From Amyelois transitella (Eukaryota > Arthropoda > Insecta > Lepidoptera > Pyralidae): 64,000 nucleotides of DNA. Shown here piece after piece: positions 22,901 through 37,900 of the stretch. The stretch spans positions 2,031,501-2,095,500 of the forward strand of contig NC_083506.1 in assembly GCF_032362555.1 (NCBI RefSeq), given 5' to 3'. The notes under the pieces were generated by a model. That model worked only from the letters and a program-made list of their open reading frames with translations, did no database searches and was not told where the DNA came from. Position numbers and translations under genes: made by a program. Each line of letters opens with the position of its first letter. The first letter of the stretch is position 1.

Positions 22901-25900
22901 CGAACACAAATTTTCAGTTTTATAAATGATACATTCGCTGTTGTACAAGAAAATCTGTTTTATTTTCACAATAGCGAACCCCGTGTTGAATTGGGGCCAC
23001 ATTCTCATGAAAAACAATATGACGTTTTGCAAATCGAAGAACACTTTCGCAACCACGGTCGCCTCTCCTGCAATGATAACGCAGAACGATGAAAGAAACA
23101 CGCATGCGTTCATGCGCAGGGGCGCGCATGCACATTCATACATAAAATCACGCCTCTTTCCACTTGCCACGATCTCTGCATACTTCCTTCGCTTCATCCA
23201 CATTCATAACTCTCTTCATGCAAGCTTGGCGGTTTCATGCACATTCATGTCACATCTATACGCTATACATGGTAATCAAAGCCACAAGAGATAGACGTAG
23301 GCCATAGTCATAAGACAAGAACGTCTCGTTAAGCTAGATGGCAATATTATGGCATTGAGATAGTATCAGTCTGGTAGGTCACTAACCGAAGAATTTTAAG
23401 TCCCTTTCCGTTAATTTTATTATGCCATTTGCGCGGGACGAAAGGAGAGACTAGTGTCTTCCAGCATCCCTTACAAGAGCTGTCATATCCTATGCTGTAC
23501 TTTCTGTTAGGTACGTGTAATACTCGTAGCTATTTAACATAAAGAGGAGTGAATTGAAGCGAAAATATAAAGTTGGGTTAATGTTTTATGAAAATAAACA
23601 TATAACATAACATATAATCACGTTCATGCGGGTATATACCCCTACGGGGTAGACAGAGCCAACAGTCACCAAAAGATTGTAAGGTGAAGCCATGCAATGA
23701 TAGAATTGAGATTCAAAAAGTGACAGGTTGCTAGCCCATCGCCTAAATGAGGAATCCCAAGTTTATAAACCTATCCCTTAGTTGCCTTTTACGACATCCA
23801 CGGAAAACAGAAGGAGTGTTTTTTTCTATTGTAGCCGGGAACCACACGGAAAACGAAAAATGTTTATTAAAATAAACAATTATCCTTTTTATACATTTTA
23901 CTAAGCCTGTAGTTAAACCTGCTCAACTCACCAAAAAGTATATTAATGATGACGAAGCTCATAGCATTGAGAGCCCCCCTCGGGCCCCTACAGAAGACAT
24001 AAGATTGTGGGATGCAACCAATGCTGTAGATGATCAGTATGAATGGAATTACCACTGGAAAATAAATCAATCAATAGGTAATTAGAGACTGTCACACTGA
24101 ACTCCGATTTTTAAAATATCGACGTATTATAATCATAATGTACAGCAGGTAGATTTACATCAACCAAGGAGAATGCTGTGGCGTATTACTTTCTAAAATT
24201 TAAAAGTAAATTAAATTTAATAAAGTTAATTAATAAAAGCATAAAGTAAACTTTATGCTTTTATTTGTTATGAGACGTTTCTCTGTGGCGCGGGTTCGAA
24301 TCACGATAATGATGAGAAAAGAACATCCAATATATGATATTGAATATAACATATATGTACGAGTATATGTTTTTATTATAAAGTATAGTATCGTTGAGTT
24401 AGTATCTCGTGACACAAGCCTTGAACTTACTTTGAGGCTAACTCAATCTATGTAATTTGTCCCGTATACATTTTTTTTATTTTATTTTTCTTTAATATTA
24501 TTTATTCATTAGTAATAAGACTTTTATTTTATGTTGAATAAAAAACATTCGAAATCTTAGTCTGAAGAAGACTGCCTTCCATTGATTATTAGCCTTCCAC
24601 ATATTAAAAAGACCTGAAATCGCCACTGATATTGGACTGTTAGCAAATGAATAACATTAAAAAAAGTTTCTTCAAGTTGCGTGTAGTTTGAGATCCCGAG
24701 CGTGACATTACAAAGGTTTAAGCCTACACCACCCAGGCCGGCGACTTGCTAGCCAACTCAGCAAAATAATTACTTACATGTTGAGCAAACCATTCCATGG
24801 GTTTATTCACGAGCAGGCATTTATGTCTTCTAGTTTCGAGGTGAAAAAGGGAAGATAAAACATGCGTCTTATAAATTCAGGAATACGATACTGAAATTTC
24901 TGACAAAACGGTAAATGTTATGAGACAGGGAAAGAAACTCACAAAGATCGCTATATCGGAAATGGTCGACAGGTACAGTGAGGTACATGACACCCACCAC
25001 GGCTACGGCTATAAATCCCACAAGTAACCAGTACAGAATGAGATCGCAGAAGTACAGGGAGAACCAGTACTGGGCCGGGGAGAAGTTGTGAGCGTGGCTC
25101 TGTGGAAAAACGTGAGTATATTTATGTTGCCGTGTGGTTTTGGACACTTTAGAATAGGACCGCTCAATATCTTTTCCATGGATATCGTGAAATGCGACTA
25201 AGGTAAAGGCTTATTAACTTGGAATTATTTTGTAGGCGATGGCCTAGCAACCAGTCACTATTTGAATCTCAGTTCCATCGTTTAGCCAAACGTCTGAACG
25301 CAGCCTTTCAGTCTTTTCAAAAGAGTTGGCTCTGTCTACCACATAAGAGATAAACACGTGATATATGTATGTATGAACAGTGGTATGAGATATATACAAA
25401 AAGAGAAAATCTATGAGATATATCAGAAACAATTAGCTTTTTAACCTCTTATGATCCTAACTAATATTACAAATGTTAAAGTAAGTTTGTTTGTTTTCTC
25501 TTAATGCGATGTCTACTGAAACAAGCTTCTTGAAATTTTACTTATATGATATGAGTAGATGAGGCTGGCGGACATAAAGTACTCACTCATCCCGGTTAGA
25601 ACTATACTTCCCGTGGAATTTGCGAAAAACCTGTATACCCACTTTTATAGGAGACATTTATTTATGGTAAATGGAGCTTTGCATGCCTTTATGAGCAGTC
25701 AGAAACTATCCAAAAAGGCAAGACTGGCTGTGCATAGGGGCGTGTTGGTCCCGACATTAATGTATGGGAGTGAAAGTTGGGTATGGCAAAAGAAGCACGA
25801 AAGCAGAATAAATGCAGTGGAAATGAGAGCGTTAAGGAGTATGTTGGGTGTGAAATTGAGTGACCGGATAAGGAACAGCGTGATAAGGGAATGTTGTGAT

Positions 25901-28900
25901 GTGAAGGAAGATGTAGTTACAGGAATAGAAAACGGTATGTTGAGATGGTTCGGTCATGTGGAGAGGATGAATGAAAACAGGTTGACTAAGCAGATATACA
26001 AGGAGAGTGTGGAGGGAAAGGTTGGAGTGGGAAGACCTAGACGAACGTATCTTGATTAAATTAAGGACGTCCTGGTAAAGGGTCAGGTCAAAAGTACCCG
26101 AAACCGCCGAGCCTGCATGAAGAGAGTTATGAATGTGGATGAAGCGAAGGAAATATGCAGAGATCGTGGCAAGTGGAAAGAGGTAGTCTCTGCCTACCCC
26201 TCCGGGAAAGAGGCGTGATTTTATGTATGTATAGGTGGCGCTGAATTCGCGCAGGTGAAGCTGCGGGTAAAAGCTTTCAAAATCAAAATTTATTTATTTA
26301 TGTACACGGAATGATAAACACAAGAAACAAAATTAGGTGCTGCTTACTTCAAAAGAGATCTCTTCCGGCAGACCCGAGATAGGAGACATGATGGAAAGGG
26401 TGACAGGCGTGTACTTCACACACACACAACTATTTATAGACATACATATATAAAATACATATGTTAATACCAAATAATAAACTTACATAAAATATATAAA
26501 AGATACCAAATTAGCAAGGCTTAGAGAGGTAATATTTTTTTTAAATTGGAACAGTGCTTTGAGGTCACATATCTCGGAAGACAATGAGTTCCCCAATTTA
26601 ATGGCATGGACAGAGAAGGAGTAAGAGAAAATGGCCGTACGATGCATTGGGACATTGCATGCATGCATCGGATTGAAATTTGTTACAGACTTTCGCAGTA
26701 ACAATATTCCAATAGATGTAAATGATTAATATGATGTTACCTGCACATGCTTTATCAAGCCAAACTCTTTAGAAGGTATAAGGGTGACGTGTGACATCGT
26801 CACTATCAGCAGGAACATGATTATAAGAGGCGGGCTGCCGGCATACTTCATAAACTGCAAGCAAAATTAATTCTCATAGATTTTCGTATTTATAAAAAAA
26901 TATAAGAAAAAATAGAGTTAGAGAGAGAAATGGTTTGGAGAATACAACTGCATTATTATCCTTGTTTTTTATAAAATGTAATGATTATTTCCCAGAATAC
27001 TCCACCTGTTTCTCATGGATGTCGTAAAAGGCTACTGGGTATATGCCCATTTACCCAGTGCACCTTTTACCTTTCAATATGGGTTAGAATACCCTGAAAG
27101 TAACGAAGGCGCGGAAGTCGGTTCTTGACTCACCTAATCCAGAATCAAGTCAAACGCGCACTCCGGCGCATTCCTTTCTAGACACGTGAGGATGTAATTT
27201 AAATTAACGCTAGGAAGAAAAAGAAGAACAAGGTGCCGTGTAGTTCCCGGCACCAATACAAAAAAGAATACGACCACTCCATCTCTTCCCAATGGATGAC
27301 GTAAAAGGCGACTAAGGGATAGGCTTTCAAACTTGGGATTCTTTTTTTTAGGCGATGGGCTAGCAACCTGTCACTATTTGAATCTCAATCCTATCATTAA
27401 GCCAAATCGCTGAACGAGGCCATTCAGTGTTTTCAAGACAGTTGGCTCTGTCTGCCCCGCAAGGGATATAGACGTGACCATATGTATGTAAGAACAAGAA
27501 TATAAATGAATACAAACCGGCGTAAAATCCAGTGACAATGGGTTATCAGTAACTTGTATGGTTGCGTCTTTGGTCTTAGTAAAATGTCTTATAAGTGCCA
27601 TGTAAAGTCGGGCGAGAGAACGCGCTGCGGTGCTCTTGTCTTTATGTATAGGACTGTACAGTGCGTCTAACTGAAAGGGAAGAATTCAATTTTATACGGG
27701 AGCGAAGAAAAAACATAGTGAAAGTATGCAAAACGTGCCAGCAGTTTCAAAGTGTAAAAGTCAATCAAGGTTTATAGACTTGTGATTCTTCTTTAAAGCG
27801 ATGGGCTGGCAAAATACTTTGAACCTTAAATTACTTTTTTGTAGCAAACTAGATATTTCTCCGAGAATATAGTCGCATATATAATAATTAGAGGCCGCCC
27901 GCGACTTCGTCCGCATGGAAACCCTATCAATCCCGCGGGAACTCTGGGATAAAAAGTAGCCTATGTGTTATTCTGGGTCTTCAGCTACCTACATACCAAA
28001 TTTCATGGTAATCGGTTCAGTAGTTTTTGCGTGAAAGAGTAACAAACATTCATACTGACATCCTCATATATACATACTAGAGGCCGCCCGCGACTTCGTC
28101 CGCATGGAAACCCTATCAATCCCGCGGGAACTCTGGGATAAAAAGTAGCCTATGTGTTATTCTGGGTCTTCAGCTACCTACATACCAAATTTCATGGTAA
28201 TAGGTTCAGTAGTTTTTGCGTGAAAGAGTAACAAACATCCATACATCCATACAAACTTTCGCCTTTATAATAGTAGTAGGATTAGTAGTAAGGAAACAAA
28301 GAGCGTTGGTGGTCGAATCGGTAAGGTGCCCGGTTAAAATGCGTGTGGCGCAAAAGGCCATAAGTTCAAATCCCATCCCGGCCATGTATAAATGAATTTT
28401 TTCGAAGTTATGTACATTAGTTATAATACTACATACATATATCCCTTGCGGGGTAGACAGAGCCAACAGTTTTACAAAGACCGATAGGCCACGCTCAGCC
28501 GCTTGGCTTATTGACAGAATTGAGATTCATGTAGTGACAGGTTGCTAGTCTGTCGCCTAAAAGAAGAATCCCAAGTTTATAAGCCCGTTCCTTAGTCGCC
28601 TTTTACGACATCCATGGGAAAGATATGGAGTGGTCCTATTCTTTTTTCTAATGGTGCCGGGAACCACACGGCACTTTTAATACTAACCGATGCTATTATG
28701 GTGAGGAAAAACATCGTGAGAAAACCTGCACTTTTAGGCAACTGGATGTGAAACTATGAGTAATACGAGTTAGGTTCCCCTGCAACGGTTGCGGAGGTGA
28801 GTCGCTACGTGTAAAAACCTGACTCGCCCAATCCAGGATCCATGATCAAATGCATAGGCAGGCCCCGGGCTCCTCTCCAGAGTGGTGAGGATGCAACCGG

Positions 28901-31900
28901 GACTAAATCCAGGAGAAAGCTGTACTGATGTCAAACATATACAGTTGACTGCGCAGGAGAGTTATCGATCTTGCATGCTCTCAGTCGGATTAAAATTTAT
29001 ATCCTCTCTCTTATGATTTGATTTGTAAGTTGAATACTTACAGTGTGCCGTGTGGTTCCCGGTACCAATACAAAAAAGAATAGGACCACTCCATCTCTTT
29101 CCCATGGATGTCGTAAAAGGCGACTAAGGGATAAGCTTACAAACTTGGGATTCTTTTTTAGGCGATGGGCTAGCAAACTGTGACTATTTGAATCTCAATT
29201 CTATCATTAAGCCAAATAGCTGAACGTGGCCATTCAGTCTTTTCAAGACTAATGGCTCTGTCTAACCCGCAAGGGATATAGTCGTGACCATATGTATGTA
29301 TGTATGTACTTACAGTCAGATTTCCGTCTTTTCGTACAGTTACATATAAGCCATAAGCGTACATATAAACGTAGTGTTGTGGCGAATCTATAGCTCTGGT
29401 AACCAGGTACTCTATTAAGCTCTGCGGCCAAAGTATATATTTAGTTTTTTTACGATGTGTGACAGGATTGATGAACTCAAAGCAAGAATGGGAAGCAAAA
29501 TAAGTTATTGCTTTAATAAATATTTAAAAAATCCAAATGAGAGTAAAGGGAACAACTGTGACCAACGCTAGAAGTACGATGATACTATAAAAACTATTAA
29601 CACATATTTTAAACTATTTATACATCTTTTTTTTCAACATACATACATACATATGGTCACGTCTATATCCCTTGCGAGGTAGACAGAGCCAACAGTCTTG
29701 AAAAGACTGAATGGCCACGTTCAGCTATTTGTCTTAATGATAGAATTGAGATTCAAATAGCGACAGGTTTTTTTCAAATATAAATAAAATGTGTCGTGTG
29801 GTTCCCGGCACTTAGACCACTCCATATGTCCCCATGGATGTCGTCAAAGGCGTCTAAGGGAAAGGCAAATAAACTCGAGATTCTTCTCGTAGGCGATGAG
29901 CTAGCAACCTGTCACTATATGAATCTCAATTCCACAATTTAGCCATACATAGCTGAACGTGGCTTTTTAGTTTTGTCTCAAGACTATTGCCTTTGTCTAC
30001 TCCGCACGGGATAAAGACTTGACTTTATTTATGTATGTACGTTTTCAAATATATTTTATTACTTTTTTCTTATCTTTGACCAAATCCCAATTTTAGATTT
30101 TCAAGTAGACGCGAAATTACCTCATTACTAGTCAATGCTGTATACGTCATATCCCGTATTTGCCGTTGCGTGGAATTAGTTTCAGATAGTACGTAGCTGA
30201 AATAATTGATTTTAATTGAGTATTACAATTTTTATTAAAATTAAAGTAATTAATTTAAATAAAAATTGTAATACTGTGCCGTGTGGTTCCCGGCACCATT
30301 CCAAAAAAGAATAGGACCACTCCATCTCTTTCCCAAGGATGTCGTAAAAGGCGACTAAGGGATAGGCTTATAAACTTGGGATTCATCTTTTAGGCGATGG
30401 GCTAGCAACCTGTCACTATTTGAATCTCAATTCTATCACTAAGCCAAACAGCTGAGCGTGGCCTATCAGTCTTTTCAAGACTGATGGCTCTGTCTACCCC
30501 GCTAGGGATATAGACGTGATCATATGTATGTATGTATGTTAAAGGAATTAAAAAATTTAAAAAGCGACAACTTACGCAGACGCTATAGACCTTGCGATGT
30601 CGCTACTGTCGGCGGCGACGATCAAATTGGTTTTTTGATATAGGTGCTCCACGGTCAATACCTGTGCACGTACATAAATATATAACATTAGAATAGAATA
30701 GATTTATTTATTTTCAAAATTGTATAGAAGGTATCACTTATTGACGTGACAACACTTAAATCAAATTATATATATATATATATATATAATTATATATATA
30801 TCATTGCATCATTGAAGCCCACAAGAATGAATAATTTTCCCCGTAGCCAAACAGCTGAACGCGGCCTATCAGTCTTTTTCAAAACTGGTGGCTCTGTCTA
30901 CCCCGTTAAGGATATAGACGTGATCACATGTATGTATGTAAGTAGAACGTGTGTACGTACCTCTCCGTGTATCATCGATATGGCCGCATGGTCTCTCTCC
31001 AGCTCTTTCAACATGTCGGACAGCGATAGGCCTATCAACACGCCAACCGCAAAAGCTAATATAACCTGAAAATTATTATTGTTAACTTTACAAATTAAGT
31101 TATAGAATAATGCTGGAGTACGCCCGCGTAAAGCGAGTACAAACATACATTCGTATAATCACGTATATATCCCTCGCGGGGTAGACAGAGCCGACAGTCT
31201 TGAAAAGACTGATAGGCCGCGTTCAGCTGTTTGGCTTAATGATAGAATTGAGATTCAAGTAGTGACAGGTTGCTAGCCCATCGCCTAAAGGAAGAATCCC
31301 AAGTTAAGCCTATCTCTTGGTCGCCTTTTACGACATCCATGGGAGCGAGATGGAGTAGTTCTATTCTTTTTTTATTGGTGCCGGGAACCACTCGTCACGA
31401 AGCGAGTACTCTGTAAATGTTTGTTCCAAACGGTGTCATTTAGTCAATAAATTAGTTTCTTCTTTAAATTGAAAATCATTAGTGTTTTTGATTAATTCTT
31501 TAGTTTTTTGTTGAATATTAAGTAGACAAACCTGTAGAGGGTCTACGAGAACTTGTAGCTTCGTAGCGCCAAGCTCGTTGATGTCTTATATTTATTTATT
31601 TATTTATTAATGGAAGTCTTACAGTCTAATTTATATGATATATAAGTAATAATAATATAATGCGATTGCTAATTACAAGACTTCACAAGTAGAATTGCAA
31701 CCATGGAAAGATTTACACAAAAACTAAATGAACATATAGTAAAAGAACAGATAAAAGCAATATACTTATGACATATCATTAAAAAAGGATCCACTCAGTA
31801 TGTTATATCTTAAGCTTGCTACGATAAGTCTCAAATGTTTTCTTTAGTTGCATTCTCTTTTCTACACCTATCATTATCTAATCTACTATTAGACCTATCA

Positions 31901-34900
31901 CTATCTATCCAATGATAATGATAAAAAAATATATTAAAAAAAATACCGTTAAGGTGCGTACAGATCATGTAACAATTTTACTTTATCTTTAACATTATGT
32001 TACTTTTTTGTATAACATATCTACATTATCTGACGTAAATTTAAATCTTTGCAACATATAACAATACTGTCTACATTAGAATAACATTTGTTAGTAACAA
32101 TTATAACCAGTTAAATAACTATATACTTAAAATAACTTAAGTGTTCACATAACTGCAATATAATAAATATAATAGCGACATACATATAGTCACTTCTATA
32201 TCCCTTGCGCGGTAGACAGTGCCAATAGATTTGTAAAAACTGATAGGCCACCTTAAGCTTTTTGGCTTGACAATAGAATTGAGATTCAAATAGTGACAGG
32301 ATGTTAACCCATCGCTTAAAAGAAGAATCCCAAGTTTATAAACCTATCCCTTAGTCGTCTTTTACGACATCCATGGGAAAGAGAAGTAGTGGTACTATTT
32401 TCCTTTTTTTTTATTGGTACCGGGAACCACACGGCAGACAAAAATATAATTATTTTTTATAATCTGTAGTTAAGTACGCACGGTAAGAATAAAATAGAAT
32501 CTGTAGTAGACACAGAAGGAGAAGTACTTCCAGCCGATCCACCTCATGTGCGTAGTGTTGAGGCACCACGTCGCTCGCCTTCTCCATTCTGTCGGTTCTG
32601 TGGACATACATACATACATATGTACATTTGGTGAAAAAAGTTAAAAGAGAAGATTTGTCTGTGATAGATAAAGTGATAAAATAAAAGGTCGGCAAACATG
32701 TTGGGTACGGATCCCGGCCAGGGCATGATGAGAAAATAACTTTTTTACCATAACGATACTATATTTTATATGTTATATAGCCTAAAGCCTTCCTTGATAA
32801 ATGATCTATTCAATGAAAAAAAAGGAATTTTTCAATTCGAAATTAGCGCGTTCAAACAAACAAACAAACTTTATAATATTAGTATAGATTTTCCAAGGGA
32901 GCTAATCCCTGTGTCCTAGGTAGTTCCAAAACTTCTATACAGTACTATTTTCATATTATATTTTTACTACAGGAACAAACTAAATGTATTGAGATAAATT
33001 GATCTCTGAATAATCTCATCCAAATTTAACGCATGTACCATTTATGGAAACCTACGCTCTCACGAGAGTTATCAAATAAATCTTACCAGCTAAGTTTTTC
33101 AATGCGTCATTCGATCTTGGGTGGAACGTGTGTGATCCGCGAGTTTCATTTATCGCCCTTAAACAGTCAAGAGAAAGTGCTTGAAATTGTTTAGTAAGTA
33201 ATAGTAGCGCTCTGAAAATTGGCAAGTCCCTAATGACGTATTCCGATACATTTAACATCAATTGTTCTTAAGTGTACTCATATTTATCTAAGTTGATATA
33301 CACATGTTTTAAAAAATTATTAAATAAATAAATAAATTTTGGTTGACTGGAAGAGCTCCCGATTGGGATAAGTCCGCCATTGAACATATTCTTCTTAATC
33401 CAATAATTGTTTCGTAATTTGTTATATTTCTTTTTACGTGCAATAAAGAGTTAACAAACAAAGAAGACGTTGAGATTCAAATAGTAACAGGTTGCTAGTC
33501 CATCGCCTACAAGAAGAATTCAAACTTTTATAGACCTTTCCCTTAGTCGCTGATTACGACATCCATGGTAAAGATATAGAGTGGTCCTATTGTACAGTGC
33601 CGGGAACCACACGGAACTTTACAATATTGTGATAAATTAAGTCACTGCACTTCACTTCACTTTTTAATATTAAGGCTCCATCGTTCAACAAAACGATGAT
33701 TTTGCCAATGTCAAGGTTGAAAAATACACGATGAACCTGATAAGTGACAATATCATAGATCCGTGTGTAACCTTATACATATAGACTAAGAACAAAACAT
33801 AGCACACAAAAAACAAAATACCTCCTACAAATCTCCTCCGAATCCGGCAGTGAGATTGAGAATGACGAGACGCCGTAATACACCGACCTCTCCTGTATGT
33901 CCTTCACCAAAGCGGCCACATTGGCAGTGGGGTTAGCCGGCAGCCTCAGTATGATGAGGGAACCCAGGTTGGCCCTGACTGTGGCCCCGTGTGACGTCGC
34001 AACTTCCAGCAGTTCCGACATGCGTTCGTTGCTGAATGTGCCCTCGCCGCGGAATGTCATGCGAACTCTGTATTCTCGACCTTGTAAAGGAGGTTATTAA
34101 TTATTATCTGTAGTACATACTACAATGAGACACGACCTCTTTATTGGGAGGCAGGCGTAAACAATAGTAATGCAGTAGACAAAGAAATTTAAAAAAAAAG
34201 TAAATGGCAGCTATGTCTTACAACACCAAAGTAGCAGTGGACTTAGATACGCTTTCCTTTATATTTAAGACGACATAATTTGAATATTTTCGTTTAAGAT
34301 TTATTTTATTGACTTATTTGATTAATGCATTGGTATTGAAAAAGTGAACTTGGTTTGAACTGTGTAAAATTTTTCTCTGGCATTTGTTAAATCACTCGAA
34401 TATTGTTTTTAGTAAGCATATTAAAAAATCTTCCAAACAAAACCAAAAAAACAACAGTGACTCACCATATTTGAAAAACATATACGCAGGAGTGCCTCCG
34501 AACACAAGCTGTTTGCTATCAAACAAAAAAATTCTCTCTGCATAAACCAAATGAAGCGATGTAAAGCTCATTTTTACTATAGTTATATATTTTTTGTATT
34601 TCTGAAATTCAAACAAAATTACTAACTTGACTTATGGTTTTGATTTGTATGAAGTACCTACGGCTAATGTCTTTCCGTTAGTGACATATTGTAAAATTGT
34701 AAACTCTCCTACCGTTGCACGAATTGATAGACAATTAAATACAACAAAAAAAAATTATACATAAAATGTTTTTTTATTAGTTTTAATTATTGACTTGTAC
34801 TTATGAAGAATTCACCACTTACCATGATCTTGTCCGTTATCACTGATATATACGCATACGGGTCGGTATAATCGGGTATAACAATAATCTGAAAATAATA

Positions 34901-37900
34901 TATCAAATACTATATGTTCTATATAAAGGATTCTGAAGAAAAGAAGTAGAAAGCAGCTTGCCTATCACAATTGCAATATTAGAAATTATACCCTGTAACT
35001 AAAAGTAGTTTCGTTAACACACATACATATTAACACATTTATATCCCTTGCGGGGTAGACAGAGCTTATTGTCTTGAAAAGAAAGTCTGTGTTCATATGG
35101 CTCAGTGTTGGATTTGATATTTAAATAGTGACAAGTTGCCAGCCCATCGTCTAAAAGAGACCTAAGTTAAAGTTTCTTTAATTCTATACTAATATTATAA
35201 AGCGGAAGAGTTTGTTTGTTTGAACGCGCCAACCTCAGGAACTATTGATTCGAATTGAAAAAATATTTTTATGTTGAATAGGCCATTTATCGAGGAAGGC
35301 TTTAAGCTATAACATCACGCTGCAACTATGAGGAGCGAAGAAATAATGGAAAATGTGAAAAAAAAAACGGGGTAGATTATTCATCCTTGAGAGCTTCAAT
35401 GATGATAACTATTCCACGCGGACGAATTCGCGCGGGCACAACTAGTCTTAAACAATTACCCTCGGCTCCAACACCAAAGCGATTGCCCAACACAGCTGGG
35501 CGCGGTAATACATGTCCAGATTCTCTATAAACTCGTGTTTCACTTCCTCCAAATCACACTCGGCCAAAAGTCGTTTAATGCGAATGTGACTGTACTGTGT
35601 GATGAAATGTATCGTCTCGTTCCACAAACACAGCTGAAAAACATATACACATACAAATAATTACGTCTATATCTTTTGCGGGGTAGACAGACCCAGCGAT
35701 CTTGAAAAAACTGAAAGGCCATGTTCAGGTGTTTAAATATACATATATACAGGACAAATTACACAGATTGAGTTAGCCTCGCAGTAAGTTCGAAACTTGT
35801 GTTACGAGATACTAACTCAACGATACTATATTTTGTAATAAATACTTATGTATAAATAAACATCCAAGACCCAGGCCAATCAGTGAAAGTTCGTTTCTCA
35901 TCATGCCCCGGCCAGGATTCGAACCCGGGACCTCCGGTGTCACAGACAAGCGCACTACCGCTGCGCCACAGAGGCCGTCAGTTTGGCTATATGATGGAAT
36001 TGAGATTCAAATTCTGACAGGTTACTAGCCTACAAGGAGAATCTCATTTCAATCTCGCTTTTTACGATATCCATAGGAAACTTACCTTTATAAACAATTC
36101 GAGGTGCTCTTGTACAGTCAAATCGTCCACAAGAAATATGGATCGGTGACAGTAACCCAGCATGTTAGGTATTGACATCACATTGCTCTCTGGTGTCAAA
36201 ACTTTACCTAATATATTTATGGTACCTTCGTCAGGAAAAGCCAGGCCTGAAAAAAGAAAAAAAAGCGGTCGAATTGAGAACCTCCTCCTTTTTTTGAAGT
36301 CGGTTAAATAAAAATGACTGAGAGTCTGAGATAACTATAGTATTTAACGGGATCAAAGGTTCCTTAGGCAATGTTCTTCTCTCGGCTCTAATTATATATT
36401 ACGGGTTATTTTAAGATGTTTAAATCAGCAGATAACCCGTGAGGAGGTAACATTCAAACAACAAACATACATACATACATATGGTCACGTCTATATCCCT
36501 TGCGGGGTAGACAGAGCCAACAGTCTTGAAAAAACTGAATGGCCACGTTCAGCTATTTGGCTTAACGATAGAATTGAGATTCAACTAGTGACAGGTTGCT
36601 AGCCCATCACCTAAAAAAGAATCCCAAGTTTGTATGCCTACTTATCCCTTAGTCGCCTTTTACGACATCCATGGGAAAGAGATGGAGTGGTCCTATTCTT
36701 TTTTGTATTGGTGCCGAGAACCACACGGCACATATAAACAAATATATGAATAGTTGTGAAGAAGACGTTGTTTAAGAAAATGCTGCAGTGCAGTTTGTTA
36801 CCGCTTAAACTTAAGTTTAAGTAATTTATTTGACGTCAACCAATGTTGTGAAACCAAAAGATTTGACTATTATTAAGCGATATGAAGTATCCTATAATAA
36901 TGAATAAAAATTTTTGAATTTTTGAAATAAACTTACTTTCGCATTTATAATATTAGTTAAGATTTGTACCAACCAGTTATTAAATCTTCACAAGTGTTCA
37001 CCATCTTAGCCTGAATGCGTTCAGCGAATAACATGGTGAATTCTCCACGGTAAATGTCTAATGTTACATTTTTCAACACTTGCACATTCATGATACTCTG
37101 CAGAGAAGGATTTCGCATTAAGAATTAAATACTATTAATACTATACATACATACATACTTATCATCACGTCTATATCCCTTGCGGGGTAGACAGAGCCAA
37201 CAGACTTGAAAAGACAGAAAGGCCACGTTCAGCTGTTTGGTTTTTTTGATAGAATTGAGATTCAAATAGTGAAAGGTTTCTAGCACATCGACTAAAAGAA
37301 GAATCCCAACTTCATATTAATACTATACTATTAATCTACTATTAAGTGCAGATGAAACACTGTTAGTACAAGTGCCGTGTGGTTCCCGGCACCAATGAAA
37401 AATAACAGGTCCACTCCGTCTCTTTCACGTGATGTTTAAAAAGGCGACTATGGGATAGGGTGATAAATTTGAGAAACTTGAGATTTTTCTTTTAGGCGAT
37501 CGGCTAGCAACGTGTCAATATTTGAATCCTAATTCTATCATTAGGCCAAACAGCTGAATGTGGCATCAGTCTTTTAAAACTGTAATCTAGTTACCCCGCA
37601 AAAGATATAGACGTGATTAAGTATATGTTTGACGTAGAACAAGAATAATGTGCTATGTAATCTGCTTAAATATTAAAAGAAAACTAAAGTAAAAGATTAA
37701 TATTAAAGATTCCTTTTAAATTATTTCATTGTAAATGTGTATTCAATTAACTAACCTCTTTTATATTACGAGTACGTGAGTATAATTGTTGAAATAAAAG
37801 CAACTACATACTTACAGCTTTTATTTTTCAGCACTTTCTTTTATCAAATTTCTGGCGGTCTAATTTTCTTACCAATAAATAAATACAAATTGAGTTATTC

